Notes: a model not told the origin generated them from the letters alone. A stretch of DNA of 47,160 bases from Cellulophaga sp. (GCA_030731855.1 JANQTG010000118.1:1-47160); one strand, 5' to 3'. Counted from the stretch's first letter, positions 1 through 11,696 are shown. Numbers and translations: made by a program.

Positions 1-90
1 GTTGTCGGTTGTTGGTGAAAAATTGAAAACGTTCCATAAGAATATAAGCATGTTCTGTTGCACAATACTAATGAATAAATTTTAAAATTA

Positions 91-195
91 AGTTTGCACT
101 TGACACTTGTACTTGAACTTAAACTTTTTTCCTTTTTCTAATTTAGTACTTCGTATTTTTTGGACTTAAAACTTAACACTCAAAACTTAAAATTA
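91..195 (-). repeat. Degenerate AAGTTYAAGTNC-type short repeats downstream of the nitronate monooxygenase gene
   Basis: Minus strand: taagttttgagtgttaagttttaagtcc ... aaagtttaagttcaagtacaagtgtcaagtgc. Confidence 0.6.
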
Positions 196-202
196 TTGGT
201 GT

Positions 203-1150
203 TTATATTGATAAATTCTCAACATTGCGTCTCGCTTCTTCAAACTCCTTCACCATCGTTGCCACAATTTCAGCAGCTGGTTTTATGTCGTTGATTAAAG
301 CTGAAACCTGACCTATTTCTAGTTCTCCTTCTTCTAAATCGCCTTCAAACATGCCTTTTTTAGCTCTTGCTCTGCCTAAGTGTGCTTTTAATGCTTCGGC
401 GTTTGTTCCTTGAATGTAAAGATTTTGAATATCAGTGTAAAACTTGTTTTTCAAAAGTCTTACTGGTGCTAATTCTTTTAGAGTTAAATGGGTATCGCCT
501 TCACCAGCTTCGACCACTTTTTGTTTGAATAATTGGTGAGATGATGCTTCGTGGCTTGCCACAAATCTGCTCCCTACTTGCACGGCGTCTGCCCCTAAAA
601 TCATAACTGCTAACATGGCGCTACCTGTTGCAATGCCACCCGCCGCAATAATCGGAATAGTGATTTTTTCTTTTACTAAAGGAATTAAGGTCAACGTAGT
701 GGTTTCATCACGACCATTATGTCCGCCGGCCTCAAAACCTTCGGCTACAATGGCATCTACACCTGCTTCTTGTGCTTTTAGGGCGAATTTTACACTACTG
801 ACTACATGAACCACAGTTATGCCTTTTTCTTTTAAAAAGGATGTCCATGTTTTCGGATTTCCTGCGGAGGTAAAGACTATTTTAACTTCTTGCTCTACAA
901 TAATTTCCATAAGCTGTTCTAAATCAGGATACAGCATCGGAATGTTTACGGCAAAAGGTTTATTGGTGGCTTGTTTACATTTTTGAATATGTTCTCGCAA
1001 CACATTGGGATACATAGAACCAGCGCCGATAATCCCTAATCCTCCAGCGTTTGAAACGGCTGATGCTAATCGCCATCCACTGGCCCAAATCATTCCGCCT
1101 TGAATAATAGGATAGTTTATTTTAAAAAGTCGTTTTATTTTATTTTCCAT
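203..1150 (-). CDS. Nitronate monooxygenase / 2-nitropropane dioxygenase-like (FMN TIM barrel)
   Basis: Protein has PIIQGGMIWASGWRLASAVSNAGGLGIIG, EGFEAGGHNG and IAAGGIATG motifs typical of the NPD family. Confidence 0.9.
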   Translation of the reverse strand: MENKIKRLFKINYPIIQGGMIWASGWRLASAVSNAGGLGIIGAGSMYPNVLREHIQKCKQATNKPFAVNIPMLYPDLEQLMEIIVEQEVKIVFTSAGNPKTWTSFLKEKGITVVHVVSSVKFALKAQEAGVDAIVAEGFEAGGHNGRDETTTLTLIPLVKEKITIPIIAAGGIATGSAMLAVMILGADAVQVGSRFVASHEASSHQLFKQKVVEAGEGDTHLTLKELAPVRLLKNKFYTDIQNLYIQGTNAEALKAHLGRARAKKGMFEGDLEEGELEIGQVSALINDIKPAAEIVATMVKEFEEARRNVENLSI

Positions 1151-1152
1151 AA

Positions 1153-2343
1153 TTACGAAATTACACCAGAGCCTATTAATTCGTCATTTAAGTGCCATGC
1201 TACAAATTGCCCTTCGGTAATAGCAGATTGTTTTTTTTCAAAGTCTACGTAAAGTCCACCAACTACTTTATATAAAGTGGCTTTTTGCAATTCTTGACGG
1301 TAGCGAATTCGAGCCAGCACTTCCATAGTTTCATCTTCTTTTAAAGCCAAATCCGTGCGCACCCAATGCAATTCGTCATCTTTTACAAAAAGGGTATTTC
1401 TATACAAACCTGGGTGATTTTTTCCTTGTCCGGTATAAATAACATTCTGATCAACATCTGTTTCTATTACAAACAAGGGTTCTTTCGTGCCACCCACAGC
1501 CAATCCTTTTCGTTGTCCTTTGGTAAAATAATGTGCCCCTTGGTGTTCGCCAACTACTTTACCATCATTAATTTGGTAAACAGGTTTTTGAGAATGGTAT
1601 GCTAATGCTTCCATTTTAGTAGCAAAATCGACCTGTTTATCCGCATATATCGGAATAGTTGAAGGTACTTCAATGATTAGTCCTTTTTTAGGTTTCAATT
1701 TTTGTTGTAAAAACTCTGGCAAACGAACTTTACCTATAAAACAGAGACCTTGTGAATCTTTTTTGTCAGCCGTAATTAGATCATTTGCTGCGGCAATTTT
1801 ACGTACCTCGGGTTTTAATAATTCTCCAATCGGAAAAAGTGTTTTAGACAATTGTTCTTGGGATAATTGACACAAAAAATACGATTGATCTTTATTTGGG
1901 TCTTTTCCTGAAAGTAATTGATAGGTTTCGGAACCATCGCTATTTACAATAGTTCCTTTTCTGCAATAATGACCTGTAGCCACGTAATCTGCCCCTAATT
2001 GCAAGGCAATTTTCATAAAAACATCAAACTTAATTTCACGATTACATAGCACATCTGGGTTTGGTGTGCGTCCTTTTTCGTATTCATTGAACATATAATC
2101 AACAATCCGCTCTTTATATTCAACACTTAAATCAACGGTTTGAAAAGGAATTCCTAATTTATCAGCTACAATCATAGCGTCATTGCTATCTTCTAACCAC
2201 GGACATTCATTCGAAATGGTTACCGAATCGTCATGCCAATTTTTCATAAAAAGACCAATAACCTCGTAGCCTTGCTCTTTTAAAAGATAAGCCGCTACAC
2301 TAGAATCTACACCACCAGAAAGGCCTATTACTACTTTTTTCAT
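1153..2343 (-). CDS. mnmA: tRNA-specific 2-thiouridylase MnmA
   Basis: PP-loop [44 protein letters not shown] and GLCFIGK motifs; full-length 396 aa. Confidence 0.96.
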   Translation of the reverse strand: MKKVVIGLSGGVDSSVAAYLLKEQGYEVIGLFMKNWHDDSVTISNECPWLEDSNDAMIVADKLGIPFQTVDLSVEYKERIVDYMFNEYEKGRTPNPDVLCNREIKFDVFMKIALQLGADYVATGHYCRKGTIVNSDGSETYQLLSGKDPNKDQSYFLCQLSQEQLSKTLFPIGELLKPEVRKIAAANDLITADKKDSQGLCFIGKVRLPEFLQQKLKPKKGLIIEVPSTIPIYADKQVDFATKMEALAYHSQKPVYQINDGKVVGEHQGAHYFTKGQRKGLAVGGTKEPLFVIETDVDQNVIYTGQGKNHPGLYRNTLFVKDDELHWVRTDLALKEDETMEVLARIRYRQELQKATLYKVVGGLYVDFEKKQSAITEGQFVAWHLNDELIGSGVIS

Positions 2344-2459
2344 TCGTTTATAAAGTAAGACTGCAAAAATACAAAATGCTACTAGAACATATAGTCGAGT
2401 TTAGTATTTAAATATGACGCACTGTAATCTTAATGTTTTGTTAAATACATCTAAACTAA

Positions 2460-2484
2460 GCAACCAAACGTAAATAATGTATCT
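2460..2484 (+). promoter_or_regulatory. Putative ECF-sigma-like promoter: GCAACC-N13-GTATCT
   Basis: Same bipartite element recurs upstream of the 3726, 4939 and 34667 genes. Confidence 0.45.
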
Positions 2485-2507
2485 ATAAAATATAAAATTT
2501 AAAAATA

Positions 2508-3512
2508 ATGTTGATGAAAAACTTAGTACACTTAAAATTACTTTCAATAATTTTCTTTACCGCACTTCTATTAAACTCTTGTGATTTAAGTGGTACTGAC
2601 GAAAATTTAGAATTAAACACCTCAATAGTAGATTTAATAAAGGCTGAACCAAATTTAAGTAGCTTACTGGCGGCTTTAGAAGCTAACCCAAGTAACAATA
2701 TTTTAACCTCATTATCTAATCCAGGAAGCTATACATTGTTAGCACCTACGAATGAAGCTTTTGATGAATTTCTAAACGGAGCCCAATTAACAGACCTTTC
2801 TGCTAGTGACTTAGAACAATTACTTTTAAATCATATTTTAATTGATAATGTAGACGAAGATGCCTTTGAAGTCGCCAATGATCAAGATTTATTTTACACG
2901 AAAACTGCTGCATTTATAATTAGAAATAACGAGAGACTATTTTTGAATATATATTTTAATACTAGCAACAACGAACTTAAATTTAATAACCTTGCCACCG
3001 TAATAGATGGCGATAAAACAGCAGATAACGGAATAATCCATACTGTGGATAAGGTTATTGATCTACCTACTGTTGTTACTTTTGTGCAAGCAGATGAAAG
3101 GTTATCAACCTTATTAGGTGCTTTGACCAGCGATGGTCAACCCGATTTTGCTACTATCTTAAGCACACCTCTTGCGACAAGTCCAGCACCATTTACCGTA
3201 TTTGCCCCCATTAATTCAGCTTTTTCTGCGTTAGCATCAGTGCCTACAGGAGATGATTTAACACAAGTTTTATTACACCACGTTATTCCTGAAGCGAATA
3301 TTGTAAGCAGTCAAATTACCAACGGATTAGTATCACCTGCAACTTTAGAAGGTGATGTATTAACCTTTACTGTTCAAAATAATATTGGTTTTATTGAAGA
3401 CGGAGCAGGAAATAATGATGCGAAATTAATCACCGGAAACTTAAACATTCAAGCTAAAAATGGTGTTGTACATGCTATCGACAAAGTACTAATACCAAAT
3501 ACTGGTAACTAA
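2508..3512 (+). CDS. Lipoprotein with two fasciclin (FAS1) domains
   Basis: Lipobox LLNSCDLS; FAS1 signatures YTLLAPTNEAF...GIIHTVDKVI and FTVFAPINSAF...GVVHAIDKVL. Confidence 0.9.
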   Translation: MLMKNLVHLKLLSIIFFTALLLNSCDLSGTDENLELNTSIVDLIKAEPNLSSLLAALEANPSNNILTSLSNPGSYTLLAPTNEAFDEFLNGAQLTDLSASDLEQLLLNHILIDNVDEDAFEVANDQDLFYTKTAAFIIRNNERLFLNIYFNTSNNELKFNNLATVIDGDKTADNGIIHTVDKVIDLPTVVTFVQADERLSTLLGALTSDGQPDFATILSTPLATSPAPFTVFAPINSAFSALASVPTGDDLTQVLLHHVIPEANIVSSQITNGLVSPATLEGDVLTFTVQNNIGFIEDGAGNNDAKLITGNLNIQAKNGVVHAIDKVLIPNTGN

Positions 3513-3539
3513 GCTATTATTGTATTTTATATTATCAAG

Positions 3540-3564
3540 GCTGCCTATAGGCAGCTTTTTTTTT
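3540..3564 (+). terminator. Rho-independent terminator after FAS1 gene 1
   Basis: gctgcc-TATA-ggcagc perfect stem followed by T9. Confidence 0.85.
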
Positions 3565-3621
3565 AAAACTGTCAACTTTATTTCATTTTGTTAAACTTAT
3601 ACTAAATAACTTTAAACAAAA

Positions 3622-3647
3622 GCAACCTTTTTGGTTTTTGCGCATCA
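3622..3647 (+). promoter_or_regulatory. Putative ECF-sigma-like promoter: GCAACC-N14-GCATCA
   Basis: Shared element; preceded by TTGTTAAACTTATACTAAA (3588-3606), identical to 4817-4835. Confidence 0.5.
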
Positions 3648-3725
3648 TTGTAATGTTTATAGTTTTAAATAAAATCTTAAACAATAAGTTTATCAATTAA
3701 AATATTAATTTTAAACCCCAGTAAC

Positions 3726-4715
3726 ATGAAAAATTTAATTTGGTTAAAGAAAACAGTTTTACTTTTAGCATTAGTAACGTTTGTAGTGTCTTGTGACGAT
3801 GATGATCCTGTAACGTTACCAGGCACAACAATTACAGATTTAGCAATTGCTAGCCCAAATTTATCAAGTTTAGTGGCAGCACTTACCGCTGCTAATGGCA
3901 ATTTACCAGTAGTACTTCAAGGCGAAGGACCATTTACGGTTTTAGCCCCTACAAACGAGGCCTTTAGTACTTTTTTAGCTGGTAGACAATTAAGTGATAT
4001 TCCAGCAGAGGTTTTAACACAGGTATTACTGAACCACGTAATCGATGGCTCAATTGAAGCAGCAGACTTAACAGCTTTAAATGCAGATGGAAGTTTTTAT
4101 GCTTCTACATTGGCTGACGGAGCAAAAGCAGGTACTAAAATGAGCATTTATTTTAATACTTCCGAAGGTGTTAGGTTTAACGGAGTTTCTTCAGTTATAA
4201 CTGGTGGTGCAAATATCGAGGCAAGTAATGGTATCATACATGTTGTAGACGCTGTTATAGATTTACCTACGGTTGTAACATTTGCTGTAGCAGATGATCG
4301 TTTCGATATTTTACAGGCTGCTCTAACCAGAGAAACATCTTTTAATTATGTAACTGCATTAGGAACCCCTAACGGAACTGCACCTGCACCATTCACCGTG
4401 TTTGCACCAACTAATGATGCTTTTATTGCTCTTTTATCAGATTTAGAGTTAATGGAATTAGGCGATGTCCCAACAGCTACCTTACAAACAGTGTTAGAAT
4501 TACACGTAGTTCCAGGCGCAAATGTACTTTCTAGCGAACTTGCTGGTTTAGATGGTGAAAATGTTGCATCACTTGGTGGTACTGACATTACAATACAAGC
4601 TTCCCCTGCTGGTATTATTGCTACAGGTGAAGATGATACTTTAAACCCCATAATAATAGCAGATGTACAAGCATCAAACGGTGTTATACATGCTATTAGT
4701 AGAGTAATTAGATAA
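3726..4715 (+). CDS. Lipoprotein with two fasciclin (FAS1) domains
   Basis: Lipobox VVSCDDDDP; FTVLAPTNEAF...GIIHVVDAVI and FTVFAPTNDAF...GVIHAISRVI. Confidence 0.92.
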   Translation: MKNLIWLKKTVLLLALVTFVVSCDDDDPVTLPGTTITDLAIASPNLSSLVAALTAANGNLPVVLQGEGPFTVLAPTNEAFSTFLAGRQLSDIPAEVLTQVLLNHVIDGSIEAADLTALNADGSFYASTLADGAKAGTKMSIYFNTSEGVRFNGVSSVITGGANIEASNGIIHVVDAVIDLPTVVTFAVADDRFDILQAALTRETSFNYVTALGTPNGTAPAPFTVFAPTNDAFIALLSDLELMELGDVPTATLQTVLELHVVPGANVLSSELAGLDGENVASLGGTDITIQASPAGIIATGEDDTLNPIIIADVQASNGVIHAISRVIR

Positions 4716-4742
4716 GAAAAAGAAAAAATATTCTCAATTTTT

Positions 4743-4780
4743 AAGCCCTTTCAGATTTTATACCTGAAAGGGCTTTTTTT
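4743..4780 (+). terminator. Rho-independent terminator after FAS1 gene 2
   Basis: aagccctttcag...ctgaaagggcttttttt. Confidence 0.85.
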
Positions 4781-4850
4781 ATGATACTCTCAAAAAAAGC
4801 AGGAAAAATCTTTAAATTGTTAAACTTATACTAAAAAAGATTAAACAAAC

Positions 4851-4876
4851 GCAACCCTTTTGAATTTTATGCATCT
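4851..4876 (+). promoter_or_regulatory. Putative ECF-sigma-like promoter: GCAACC-N14-GCATCT
   Basis: Shared bipartite element at the same spacing as at 3622. Confidence 0.5.
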
Positions 4877-4938
4877 TATTTGCGTTTAGCTTATTTGCTA
4901 AAATTGTAAACAATGTAAACCTATAAACATTAAAGATT

Positions 4939-7431
4939 ATGAAAAAATTACTACGATTAAAAAGTTTAGTATTAGGTGTTTTGTTACTCACATTTATCTA
5001 TTCTTGTGATGATGAACAAAGCACAACACCTGAAATGAAACCAAATATTGTACAAACCGCTCAAGCAACTGATGCCTTAAGTAGTTTAGTTGCAGCATTA
5101 CAAAAAGCCGATGAAGGAACCACAAATGATTTGGTAAGTACATTAAGTAGCGATACAAAGTTCACCGTATTTGCACCAACAAACGAAGCATTTACTGCTT
5201 TATTCGCCCAACTAGATGGTTTTTCTTCATTAGCCGATTTTGAAACTACAGAGCAGAAAAATCTATTAGCTGACATTCTTAAGTACCATGTAGTAGCTGG
5301 CGCTGGAGTTTTTTCAAAGGACTTAGCCAACGAACAGGCTATCAAAACGGTTCAAGAAGAAAATGTAGTTATTCGTTTAGATGGTGATAACGTCTTTGTT
5401 AAAGATGCCACAACTGATGAAGCTAAAGTTCTTATTGCTGACGTTGAAGCGAGTAACGGTGTTGTTCATGTTGTAGACAAAGTATTAATACCACAAGCAG
5501 TTTTAGATAAATTAGAAAGTATTGCTATTTCTGAAAGAAACTTAGTTGATGTAGTTGTTAATACTGACCCACTTTCTATTTTAGAGGCTGCTGTTATTAA
5601 AGCTGATCTTGTAGCTACACTAAGTAGTGCAGGTCCGTTTACAGTTTTTGCACCAACAAACGATGCTTTTGTTGCTTTATTAGCTGCTTTAGGAGATGAC
5701 TACACTAGTTTAGATGATTTTGATACTCCTGCCGAATTAGAATTATTGAAAAATATTTTATTATACCATGTAGTTCCTAATGCTCAAATTGCTGCTGGTG
5801 ATTTAGCCGCTGGTTCTGTTGCTACTGCATTTCCAGAGAATAGCCTTGAGATAATTGCTTCTGGAGGGTCTTTTGTTATAGGCGATGCCTCGTCTACCGA
5901 TGCAAAAATTACAGGAACAGATATTTTTGCAAGTAACGGTGTTGCACATACTATTGACAAAGTTTTATTACCACAAGCTGCCGTAACATTTGCAACTAGA
6001 ATTGCTAATGGAGATTTAGTTGATCTAGTAATTAAAACTGAGCCACTTTCTGTTTTAGAAGCTGCGGTGATTAAAACAGGATTAGTAGAAACTTTAAGAA
6101 GCGCTGGTCCATTTACAGTATTTGCACCAACAGATGATGCTTTTGTAGCTCTTTTAAACGCTTTAGGTGATGATTACAACAGCTTAGATGATTTTAATAC
6201 AACTGCTGAAATCGATTTATTGAGAAATATATTATTATACCACGTTATTCCCAATGCAGAAGTGAAAGCTGGAGATTTAGCTCCCGGAATGGTTGGTACT
6301 GCTTTTGCAAACAATAGCTTAGAAGTTATTGCTTCTGGCAATACCTTTGTAATTGGTGATGCCTCAGATGCTAATGCTACAATTACTGGTACAGATATTT
6401 TTGCAACCAATGGTGTTGCACATACTATTAATAAAGTATTATTACCACAAGCTGCTATTGATTTTGTAGGCAGATTAAATAACGGAACTTTGGTGGACAT
6501 AGTAGTTGCTACAGACCCACTTTCTATATTAGAAGCTGCAGTTATTAAAACTGGCTTGGTAGATACATTAAACAGTGCTGGTCCATTTACCGTTTTTGCT
6601 CCTACAAATGATGCTTTTGTAGCCTTATTAAACGCTTTAGGTGATGACTATAACAGTCTTGATGATTTTAATACTACTGCTGAAATAGATTTATTAAGAA
6701 ATATCTTGTTATATCATGTTATTCCTAATGCCGAAGTAGCTGCTGGTGACTTAGCTGCAGGTATGGTTGGAACTGCTTTTGCAAGTAATAGTATCGAAGT
6801 TATTGCATCTGGAAATACGTTTGTAATCGGTGATGCTTCCGCTATAAATGCTACGATTACTGGGACTGATATTTTTGCAACCAACGGTGTTGCGCATACT
6901 ATTAATAAAGTTTTATTACCAGCTTCTGCGGTAGAATTTGCAACAAGACTTACTAATGGATCTTTAGTAGATATCGTTGTTGCAACACCTTCACTATCTT
7001 TCTTGGAGGATGCTGTTATTTTAACTGGACTGGTAGATACTTTAAATGGCAATGGTCCTTTTACCGTATTCGCTCCTACAAATGATGCCTTTAGAGCTTT
7101 ATTTAGAATATTAGGTCAAGATTTCGTAAACAGAGAAATGGCTGCTTTTGATACTACTGAAAGAATAGATGCTTTAAGAGATCTTTTACTTTACCATGTA
7201 GTAGCAGGACAGGTACTTGCTAGTGATTTAAGAGCTGGTAGCGTTCCAACTGCATTTACAGGAAATTCATTTACAGTGGTTGCTTCAGGAAACAGTTTTG
7301 TAATTAGAGATACGACATCTGCTAGTGCTGATGCTGGTATTGTTGCGACCAACATTTTAGCAACAAACGGAGTTGCTCATGTTATCAATCAAGTATTGGT
7401 TCCGTTATCATCTTTCGGTCCACTACATTAA
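4939..7431 (+). CDS. Lipoprotein with five fasciclin (FAS1) domains
   Basis: Lipobox YSCDDEQ; five FTVFAPT(N/D)(D/E)AF ... GV(V/A)H signatures; domains 2-5 start at 474-nt intervals. Confidence 0.95.
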   Translation: MKKLLRLKSLVLGVLLLTFIYSCDDEQSTTPEMKPNIVQTAQATDALSSLVAALQKADEGTTNDLVSTLSSDTKFTVFAPTNEAFTALFAQLDGFSSLADFETTEQKNLLADILKYHVVAGAGVFSKDLANEQAIKTVQEENVVIRLDGDNVFVKDATTDEAKVLIADVEASNGVVHVVDKVLIPQAVLDKLESIAISERNLVDVVVNTDPLSILEAAVIKADLVATLSSAGPFTVFAPTNDAFVALLAALGDDYTSLDDFDTPAELELLKNILLYHVVPNAQIAAGDLAAGSVATAFPENSLEIIASGGSFVIGDASSTDAKITGTDIFASNGVAHTIDKVLLPQAAVTFATRIANGDLVDLVIKTEPLSVLEAAVIKTGLVETLRSAGPFTVFAPTDDAFVALLNALGDDYNSLDDFNTTAEIDLLRNILLYHVIPNAEVKAGDLAPGMVGTAFANNSLEVIASGNTFVIGDASDANATITGTDIFATNGVAHTINKVLLPQAAIDFVGRLNNGTLVDIVVATDPLSILEAAVIKTGLVDTLNSAGPFTVFAPTNDAFVALLNALGDDYNSLDDFNTTAEIDLLRNILLYHVIPNAEVAAGDLAAGMVGTAFASNSIEVIASGNTFVIGDASAINATITGTDIFATNGVAHTINKVLLPASAVEFATRLTNGSLVDIVVATPSLSFLEDAVILTGLVDTLNGNGPFTVFAPTNDAFRALFRILGQDFVNREMAAFDTTERIDALRDLLLYHVVAGQVLASDLRAGSVPTAFTGNSFTVVASGNSFVIRDTTSASADAGIVATNILATNGVAHVINQVLVPLSSFGPLH
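5542..7431 (+). repeat. Intragenic repeat, 474-nt period (FAS1 domains 2-5)
   Basis: Equivalent LVD(V/L/I)V codons start at 5542, 6016, 6490 and 6964, exactly 474 nt apart. Confidence 0.9.
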
Positions 7432-7454
7432 TATTTGTTTTTGTTCGTAAGAAG

Positions 7455-7487
7455 AAGCTGTTGTGATTTTCACAGCAGCTTTTTTTT
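7455..7487 (+). terminator. Rho-independent terminator after FAS1 gene 3
   Basis: aagctgttgtg-atttt-cacagcagctt followed by T run. Confidence 0.8.
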
Positions 7488-7990
7488 GTGAATATATATC
7501 ACAAAAAGTCAAAACGTTAAGAAAGGATTACTCTTGAAAATAGTGATGACAAATCGATGAAACTATTAAACATGTATATTCGCTTTGCGAAATAGGCACA
7601 TACAATTACTCAAATAACCAAAATACACACTACATAAATACGTGAATTCGAGGTCTCAAATCCTAAAAAATTTAACCTACTCTCATTGCATAATTGAATT
7701 TTAAGCGTTTACCACCGAACTCAAATGATTATTTAGTTTTTCAATCTATAACTATATTCAAGATATCTACAAGTCATTTAATTAAAAAACCAAAAGAACC
7801 TGAGCGTAATACTATTTAAAAAATAACGTCTTACAATTCTGTTTTTCTTACATATTAACCTGAAAAAATATTCAACAACAGATTAACATACTTTAAGGTA
7901 CAAAATTGACTTATTGACAACTTTGATTTTCAAAAACAAAATTGATATCGCATATTTGCTAACCCAAATCTTACCAAACCAAACCTTCAT

Positions 7991-8034
7991 AAAAAAAGCT
8001 CCTAAGTAGTTTCATCTACAAAGGAGCTTTTTTA
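7991..8034. terminator. Bidirectional-type terminator downstream of yidC
   Basis: aaaaaaagctcct...aggagcttttttaa inverted repeat. Confidence 0.75.
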
Positions 8035-8061
8035 ATATTTAATCTAACAATTGAAAATTGG

Positions 8062-9921
8062 TTATTTCTTTTTGCCTAATTTCTTTTGTTCTTCGGCTTG
8101 TTCCATCATCTCGCGCATTTTTTTCTGAAATTTATTTTCTTTCTTAGGCTTCAATTTGTTTTCTTGAATTTGCGCATGAATTTTGGCATCATCTAATATA
8201 AAGTGCTTAATCGCTAACATGATAAATATGGTAATTAAGTTGGATATGAAATAATACAAACTCAATCCACTCGCAAAACCATTAAAGAAAACTAACATAA
8301 ACAAAGGTGATAAATACATGATAAATTTCATGTTAGGCATGCCTGGCTGCTGTGTCATATTCTGACCTGTGGTCATCATCATATAAAAGAAAATAGCAAT
8401 AGAGGCTAAAATTGGGAACAAACTCACATGGTCTCCGTAAATAGGAATAGTAAACGGTAACTGGGCAATGGTATCATACGATGCTAAATCGTCTGCCCAT
8501 AAAAAAGGTTTTTGTCGTAACGCAAAAGAAGTCGGAAAAAACATAAACAAAGCATAGAAAATCGGCATCTGAATTAAGGCTGGGATACAACCACTAAGCG
8601 GACTAACACCTGCTTTGTTGTTCAGCTTCATGGTTTCTTGCTGTCTTTTCATCGCATTGTCTTTGTACTTTTCGTTAATCTCAGCAATTTCAGGTTTTAA
8701 CACCTTCATTTTAGCTTGCGATAAGTACGACTTGTAGGTTACAGGCGACATGGCTAAACGCACCAAAATAGTCATAATAATAATTGCGATACCTGCTGGC
8801 GCAAATCCGCTTAAAAAGGTAAATAATGGCGTAAATACATATCGGTTTATCATCCCGAAAATTCCCCATCCAAAAGGGATAGAATCTTCAATACCCAATT
8901 CTTTATATTGTGCTAAAACCTTAACATCGGTTGGGCCATAATACCAGTTCATAGTATAGGCTAATTCACCACCGTTTAATTTTAAAGGCGCCTGGGTTTC
9001 ATATTCTTTCATAAAGCCTTGGGTGTGGCTTTCTTCTGTTACTAAGTTTTTAGAGCTTAGTTGGGCAGATTCAAAATGCGTATCACTAGCTAAAATAGAA
9101 CTAAAAAAATGTTGACGATACGATAACCATTTAACATCTGTTTCGGTTTCTTCATCAAAATCGCTGCTTTCAGATAGTTTACTAATGGTACCATCGTCAT
9201 GATTATAGGTTAAACGGGTATATCGGTTAGAATATTGAATACTTTTAGAATGTCTAATGGCTTTTAATTTCCAATCTAAATTAATAGGCTTGGTGCTGTT
9301 TATTACGTTGCTTAACCCTTGTGAACGAATGGCAAAATCTACCAAATATTCATCAGATTTCATTTCGTAAGTGTACTCTAAAAATTGGTTTTCAGACACT
9401 TTAGCTTTCATAGAAAGCGTTTTAACACCGTTATTTTCAGATAAACTTGGCTCAAAAAATAAGTCTTTCGTCGTTAAAATTCTATTATCAGTCGTAGTGA
9501 AATTAAGTGCAAAAGAGGCGTTACCGTCTTTTATGAGATAAACCGGAATAGAATCGTAGGTATTAAAATTTTTCATTTTAACCTCCGTAATTTCTCCTCC
9601 TTTATTACTGATTTCCATATACACCACATCGTTTTCTAATACGGTGGTACCCTCAGTCGCTTTAGTAAAACCAAAAGCGCCGATTGTACTTTTATAATTG
9701 GCAATTGCCGTTGAATCGTTTAAGTTTAACGTGGCTGGTGCCGGAGTTACTTTCTCAACTTTTTCTTGCTCTTTCGCTTTAGCTTCAACTTGTTCTTGCT
9801 CCGCTTTTTTTGCTTCAAGCTCTTCTGCTGTTGGCTGGTTTTGCCAAAACATAAAAAGTAATATTCCAAAAATCAAAACAAATCCTATAATTGTATTGAC
9901 GTCTATTTTTTTTTCTTCCAT
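8062..9921 (-). CDS. yidC: Membrane protein insertase YidC
   Basis: Periplasmic domain followed by the 60KD_IMP core (PVTYKSYLSQAKMKVLKPEI, GCIPALIQMPIFYALF, NLITIFIM); 619 aa. Confidence 0.97.
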   Translation of the reverse strand: MEEKKIDVNTIIGFVLIFGILLFMFWQNQPTAEELEAKKAEQEQVEAKAKEQEKVEKVTPAPATLNLNDSTAIANYKSTIGAFGFTKATEGTTVLENDVVYMEISNKGGEITEVKMKNFNTYDSIPVYLIKDGNASFALNFTTTDNRILTTKDLFFEPSLSENNGVKTLSMKAKVSENQFLEYTYEMKSDEYLVDFAIRSQGLSNVINSTKPINLDWKLKAIRHSKSIQYSNRYTRLTYNHDDGTISKLSESSDFDEETETDVKWLSYRQHFFSSILASDTHFESAQLSSKNLVTEESHTQGFMKEYETQAPLKLNGGELAYTMNWYYGPTDVKVLAQYKELGIEDSIPFGWGIFGMINRYVFTPLFTFLSGFAPAGIAIIIMTILVRLAMSPVTYKSYLSQAKMKVLKPEIAEINEKYKDNAMKRQQETMKLNNKAGVSPLSGCIPALIQMPIFYALFMFFPTSFALRQKPFLWADDLASYDTIAQLPFTIPIYGDHVSLFPILASIAIFFYMMMTTGQNMTQQPGMPNMKFIMYLSPLFMLVFFNGFASGLSLYYFISNLITIFIMLAIKHFILDDAKIHAQIQENKLKPKKENKFQKKMREMMEQAEEQKKLGKKK

Positions 9922-10023
9922 CTAAAAACTATTCTATTATCTACAGATTTAATGTAATCTATTATTATTTTTGGTTACAAATATAACTCCAATTGTATTA
10001 TTTGTGCCATACTGGCATAGACT

Positions 10024-11643
<1,620 letters not shown>

Positions 11644-11696
11644 CTAGGTTGTTTTCTTAACGCAGGCAAAAGTACAAATTGCACAAGATAAACCGA

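Noticed and set aside
5061-7052. Antisense ORFs (5061-5345, 6174-6500, 6714-7052) inside the FAS1 gene
   Set aside because: Shadow ORFs caused by repetitive coding sequence and codon bias; no independent motifs or start context
5542-7431. Regular spacing suggesting a CRISPR-like array
   Set aside because: Period is 474 nt and in frame; it is protein-domain duplication, not short direct repeats with spacers
7640-7670. gaattcgaggtctcaaatcct resembling a tRNA T-arm
   Set aside because: No acceptor, anticodon or D-arm pairing partners could be found around it
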